From Camarhynchus parvulus (taxonomy: Eukaryota; Chordata; Aves; Passeriformes; Thraupidae), in assembly GCF_901933205.1 (NCBI RefSeq), contig NC_044582.1, positions 12,939,820 to 13,003,819 of the forward strand: 64,000 nt of DNA. The letters run 5' to 3'. Shown here piece after piece: positions 59,451-64,000 of this stretch; the stretch's first letter is position 1, and each line of letters starts with the position of its first letter. Made by a program: the position numbers and the translations under genes. The notes under the pieces were generated by a model, which saw nothing but the letters and a program-made list of their open reading frames with translations, made no database searches and was not told the DNA's origin.

Positions 59451-62400
59451 GCAACTAATTTGTTGCTCAGTGTTTTTCTTTGTTTTGACCTGTGAGGCAT
59501 TTTCCTCATGGCACACAACTCTGCTGGCAGATTGCATATAATCTCTGCACTTTTTTTCTCCCATATTTTGCATAGTTACAACAAATGTGGATTTATGACT
59601 TGAAATGGAATATGTATCTTTCAGAAAGGCTGAGGAAAATCTCACTTCAGGTTTAGCCTGAAAGCCTAAACTTGTTTGATTAAAGGAAATATCATGGGAT
59701 ACAGCTCACCAGGGAGAGGTGTCACACAGGCTTTTTTTAGTCCAGCAAGTTCATGATGGGTGAAAACTGCAGTAATTTTATTACATGCAGTCAGGATCAA
59801 AGAGTTCTGAAAGCAGTGCTAGACCTAAGATGAAGAGGGCTGGGTTTTGTGAATGGCTCAAAGGACTCTCCCGGCCAAGCTTGGTTTGATACAACAGTGG
59901 CTTTGTTGAATCCTGGCAACATGGAACAGGTTCTTGAACAAATACTGGTGATGGAAGTGCAGAGTTCTCAACTCCACAGCCAAAGTGCAGAGGTGGACAT
60001 AGAACTCCGCTGCATTTGGCCATTAAACAGCAGCTTTTCCCTTTGGTATTGATGGTTTAACCTGTGCTGATTTATTGTGTGCTTTGTTTGCATTAGCTTT
60101 TTCTTCTAAAGCTTAGAGAAATAATTTTTGCCTTAGGTTTGCTGTGACTTTTTAAAAAAGAACACAGCCTGAATGTTGGCAAAATCATCTTTGCTTTGTT
60201 GCGTGCCTGTTTATGCTTCTGAACACAAATTGTCTTCTAATATTTTTGACGTTTTGGTCACTAGAAAGGCAGAAAAGCAATTTCTAAGATGCCTATGGGC
60301 CAGAAGACATGCATTACAGCAGAGGGGAAAGAATCTGTTAGTTGGTGAAATATAAAACAAATTGGATGAACAGCTGCTGACACTTGTCAGTCAAATAGTT
60401 GATAGCATTTTCAGTCTCCATGCCACATGCTTTAAGTAAGTCTGTCAAAAAAGGATATTTTCGCTGGACTTCCCTGTAAATATGAGAGAAGTTTTGGCCT
60501 GATCTATCATTTAAAATTTTGCTGGCAGAAGAATGAAATTTTCCTCTTTCCCCAAAACTGATTGACATAACTGCACAGGCAGATTCTTCACCTAGGTGCA
60601 GTTGCACCGGCACCAAGTCCTTTGACTGCTGGAGCTTGTTCCATCACAGCAACGGGTTGAAGTGAACCAGCAGCAGATCTTTGCCACTTTTGCCAGTCCT
60701 CTCATCTATCCATATCTTATAGGTGCTGCTCTAGGTGTAGCTTTGCTCTGCAGGAGCTGAGCCCTGTCCAGACTGTAGTCTGCGGCCAGGTGGGATTCAA
60801 ACCCAGGCAGGATTTGAACCTAGATTGATATTTTTCAGGCAAAACCAACCATCCAACCATTTTGAATTTGACATTTCTTCAGGGCTGACCCAAGGTGGCT
60901 CTTCCCACCCCTGGTACCACAGTGCAGCACAAATTTAGGGGAGGGTTGGGCTGCCAGCACAGCCTGGCCACGTGCAGGGTTAAAGGCAGTGGGGATCAGG
61001 GGGCAGTGCACTCCTTGCTCAGCCACAGGCTGCAGGCTGTGGAGTGGGAGGTTCAATTCTGCTTTGCAGCAATGCTGTAAGATCTTCTGCCTGCTTACAC
61101 TAAAGTACATAACCTTGAAGCTCATCTTTTGGGTCCAAATGCCTTAAAAATAGTGAGTTGGCTAATGCTTCCCTGTTCTGTGGTCAAGCCTCAGGGCTGT
61201 GGAATTTCTGGGGTGCTTTTTTGGGGTTTGAGGTCACAAAAAGCTGTCACAGGCCATAGGGTCACTGCTCATGACAGAGGCACTCAGTCGAGGGTGTCCA
61301 ATCACTGCTGTTTTGGGGAGGTACCGATGTGTGTTAGCAATGCACAGCCAGGGAGCATCTCCTCAAGGCTGCACCCACACTCTCTCATTCAAAAAACTGA
61401 GCAGGGCTCACTATTTTGAAAGGTGGCAGGTGGAAGTGGGCTGTGTTTTTACCCAATAAATATTTTGTGTTTAAAAAAAAAAAAGGGAGACATTTCCAGA
61501 GCAGAATCAAGCTGTTTCTCCAGCTCTGCTCTGCCTGACTGCCAGCAGAGCTATAAATTTCCATGTCCTGCAGTGCTCTTTGCTACCAGCCTGGTGACCA
61601 CCCCAGCAAGGCTTTCGTAGGGCTTCCTCTTGGAGCTGTTGTCCTTCACACAGAGCAGCTGAGGGAGAGGATAAAGAGGGCATGAACACACGTGTGCAGC
61701 AGTGTGTGCGTGGGTCTCAAGTGGGTCTCAACCCCCCAGAAAGAGAGGACCAGGTGGTGCTTGCAGTTTGTTCCTTGCTTTATATCTTGTGAGACTTGCT
61801 TTATCAGGGAAGGCCTGGGAGGGCTTCAGGGTGGGATTGAAGGCTCCAAGCATAATGAGGTCAAGGAATTGATATTTTTTGTGTGCATGCCAGTGACAGA
61901 CCTGCAGAGCCATCTGAACAGGTTTTGATAGACTGAGTATGACTTAAACACTCAGTTACTACCCCAGCTCCTCTGAGGACTCAGGGCCAAGTAGCTGCAC
62001 CTATAAAGGTGGGTAAGAAGAGGGAAAAACTTCCTGTGTCTGTGGTCAGAAAGCCATATTTCTGCCTAAGTCCTCAGAAGTAGCTTTTTCTGGCAATGCT
62101 TCCCTCTACCAGCAGCACAGAGCAAGACAAGTATCAAGTCTGCTGGGCTAAACTCAGGGCTCAAAATTAGTCTATTCTGGTGCATCAGATGGCTTCTCAA
62201 CATGTAAATGCTGCTAAATGTGCACATCCACCACCCACTCCTGAAGTGAAGCCCCTGCTAATGCCCCTGTTCCAAGGGGGTGGGGTTCCCAGGACACCTG
62301 GGAAAGGTGGATGCTGAATGTGTGGGGTGTGGCCATCCAGGTGGGGCTGCACAGCACCTCCACAGCAGATGCTGAACTGACACAGAGGGAAGGGATCCAA

Positions 62401-62804
62401 AAATCCAGCACTGCAGGTGAACATGCTCCAGGTTCCATAACTATCCCAGCCCAGTCCAGGACTCAACACCCCTTCACAGGCAGTTCCAGAGGTCCCAATC
62501 TCCTCCCATATGTCCAGGGTGGGTCTCATGTCTTCTGGACTCTGGAAGATGGTTTAGTTTAATTGTTCATTATGTCAGGAAGGCTCATCCAGGAAGGACA
62601 TCTTTCCATTTGGCCATCTTTTATTTGTGAGGGATTTGTCCTGGTTCCCCAGGATGGCCACAGGTTGTGTTTGGGGGTAAAGCTCACCAGTTCTTCTGCT
62701 GCTCTCTCAAATGACTGAGACCTGGGCTAGCGGGAACCAGTTCTGGTGTGAATCAGCTGATGGGAGGGAGGGACTGCAAAACCTCTCAGAAAACTGAGTC
62801 TAAC

Positions 62805-62985
62805 AGAGAATCACAAAATGGATTGGGTTGGAAAGGACCTTACAGTTGATCTACTTCCAAACCCCTGTTATGGGCAGGGACACCTTCCACTAGACCAGGC
62901 TGCTCAGAGCTCCTGACCTTGCACATCTTCAGAGATGGGGTATCCATGACCTCCCTGGGCAGCCAGTTCAAGTGTGCTCCCATTA
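62805..62985 (-). mobile_element. CR1 LINE fragment (3' end, inverted)
   Basis: GAATCACAAAATGG, TTGGAAAGGACCTTACAG, GGGCAGGGACACCTTCCACT, GACCAGGCTGCTCAGAGC and CCTGGGCAGCCAGTTC match in order the reverse complement of the avian CR1 3' end. About 180 bp remain, 5'-truncated and diverged. Confidence 0.9.
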
Positions 62986-63339
62986 AACAGGTTTTCCATC
63001 AAACCACACTTTTATTTAATTTCAACTCAAGGTTTGTCACTGCCCTGGTGCACTAAGACTACTTTGGGAGAAGTTAAAATACAAACTGAGGCCTTTTGAA
63101 GGGGGGCAAGTGTTGGGTAAGGCTGATGACCACATAATAACAGGGGCTGAACCAGAGCAGACATCAATTAGATGTCGAGGGACAAATCACAGGACACAGA
63201 GTGCAGATAATGGTGGAGACAGCTGTGGTGGTCATAGCAGAAATGCCCTTGTACCTGGGGAACAGACAGCGTGCTCCCAATCCTGACCTTGGGGAGCAAA
63301 TCAGGAAACCATCTTCTTAATTAATAAACTAAAGAACAC

Positions 63340-64000
63340 CCATGAGAAAAGAAAATGCCTTTATTCTGTGAGGTTGGGGCTCTTACATCTCAGCTTAGTT
63401 TGGTTTTTTTTTTTCTAAGGCAGACATAAAAAGACTCCATAATTTATTATTAGGACATCTGAATAGTTATTTATTGAGAAGCCACAGTTCTCACACTTTT
63501 ACAACTGTCGGCTTGTATAAGGCAAAAAAAGCAAGATGGATCACTATTTTACACAGAAAGTAAAAGCTCTGGAGAAGGAACTGATGGACATGCAGTTACT
63601 GGTCAAAATGCAATGTACATGACATATATAAAAACCATTGTGAAACAGAGGAATTGTAAATTATGGTTACAATCTACCGAAATAAATATTCAATATATTA
63701 TTATAAACACATTTGTAGAGTCTAAGATTGTAATTAAAGTTGTCTTTGTACATACACGGTTATTTGAAATTTAAACAAAAATGTAACATTTAGAGGAGCA
63801 AACGTCAACATAAAACAACTGCTTTGGACTTGTAATGTGGCATGATATATCCATAATGATAGGATTAATCTGGTGTGGCAATTAGAATGACTAATCCTCT
63901 GGGATGTAGTCTCTATGGAGTTAACTGCATATTGAAGGGAAGAGCCTGGTACTTTAACAAGGATGCAGAATGATTCAAACGGCTGTCTGGGTTTGTTTGT
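63340..64000 (-). other. CADPS: Probable distal 3' UTR of CADPS (minus strand, continues past window)
   Basis: CADPS, the calcium-dependent secretion activator, is the next gene beyond FEZF2 in human, on the same strand as FEZF2, so its 3' end should face this side. The stretch is AT-rich and without coding frames. On the minus strand it has AATAAA at 63470-63475, 63443-63448 and 63360-63365, consistent with a transcript end near 63.34 kb. No coding sequence is present, so the assignment rests on synteny and signals and is not proven. Confidence 0.5.
63360..63365 (-). terminator. CADPS: Candidate poly(A) signal (presumed CADPS)
   Basis: Minus-strand AATAAA, the most distal of three within about 120 nt; the others are at 63443-63448 and 63470-63475. 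Confidence 0.45.

Larger units (their letters stand above)
55950..63330. other. Intergenic region between FEZF2 and the presumed CADPS 3' end
   Basis: No gene supported. Composition falls from CpG-rich to ordinary. Open frames at 56-59 kb and 61-62.5 kb overlap on both strands and are taken as chance. A reverse CTCF-like motif lies at 58701-58717, a possible conserved block at 59150-59450 and a CR1 fragment at 62805-62985. Simple T-runs occur near 56632 and 57440. Confidence 0.55.

Overview
This is a vertebrate, almost certainly avian, nuclear genome window. It has intron-split genes with GT/AG junctions, long AT-rich introns, CpG-island promoters and two short fragments with the characteristic 3' end of the bird/reptile LINE CR1. 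It contains no bacterial-style operons and I recognised no intact mobile element. Gene content and order (PTPRG, C3orf14, FEZF2, then probably CADPS) match human 3p14.2, so this is a conserved syntenic block. The species cannot be read from the sequence.

Layout. (1) 1-11.1 kb, + strand: the last four coding exons of PTPRG, a receptor tyrosine phosphatase, encoding the catalytically dead second phosphatase domain and the C-terminal tail. A 3' UTR of about 5 kb follows. (2) 11.1-28.5 kb: intergenic DNA with no gene I can support, one CR1 scrap and two CTCF-like motifs. (3) 28.5-38.7 kb, + strand: the complete small gene C3orf14, with a CpG-island promoter, a non-coding first exon and four coding exons giving 131 residues. 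(4) 38.7-49.7 kb: gene-free DNA. It starts AT-rich, with a striking long hairpin at 39.4-39.6 kb, and then becomes a mosaic of CpG islands and AT-rich, homeodomain-, SOX- and POU-motif-rich blocks. (5) 49.7-52.5 kb, - strand: the complete FEZF2 gene, with a 5' UTR exon and four coding exons giving 436 residues, an Eh1 repressor motif and six C2H2 zinc fingers. (6) 52.5-63.3 kb: the FEZF2 promoter and upstream region, again CpG islands with embedded AT-rich motif clusters, then ordinary intergenic DNA with a CR1 fragment. (7) 63.3-64 kb, - strand: AT-rich DNA with several reverse-strand poly(A) signals, probably the distal 3' UTR of CADPS.

Functionally the window is dominated by FEZF2, a transcriptional repressor of forebrain development. 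Its small gene body sits inside roughly 12 kb of CpG islands and putative enhancers (about 43.6-56 kb), typical of a developmental regulator. The most interesting signals are non-coding: candidate enhancers (46.84-47.45, 49.13-49.43, 52.9-53.15 and 54.3-54.6 kb), an orphan CpG island at 43.6 kb, an overlapping upstream ORF spliced into the FEZF2 start, and a pair of convergently oriented CTCF-like motifs (38.2 and 58.7 kb) that bracket the FEZF2 domain. Enhancer and CTCF calls rest on motif inspection only; conservation and chromatin data were not available.
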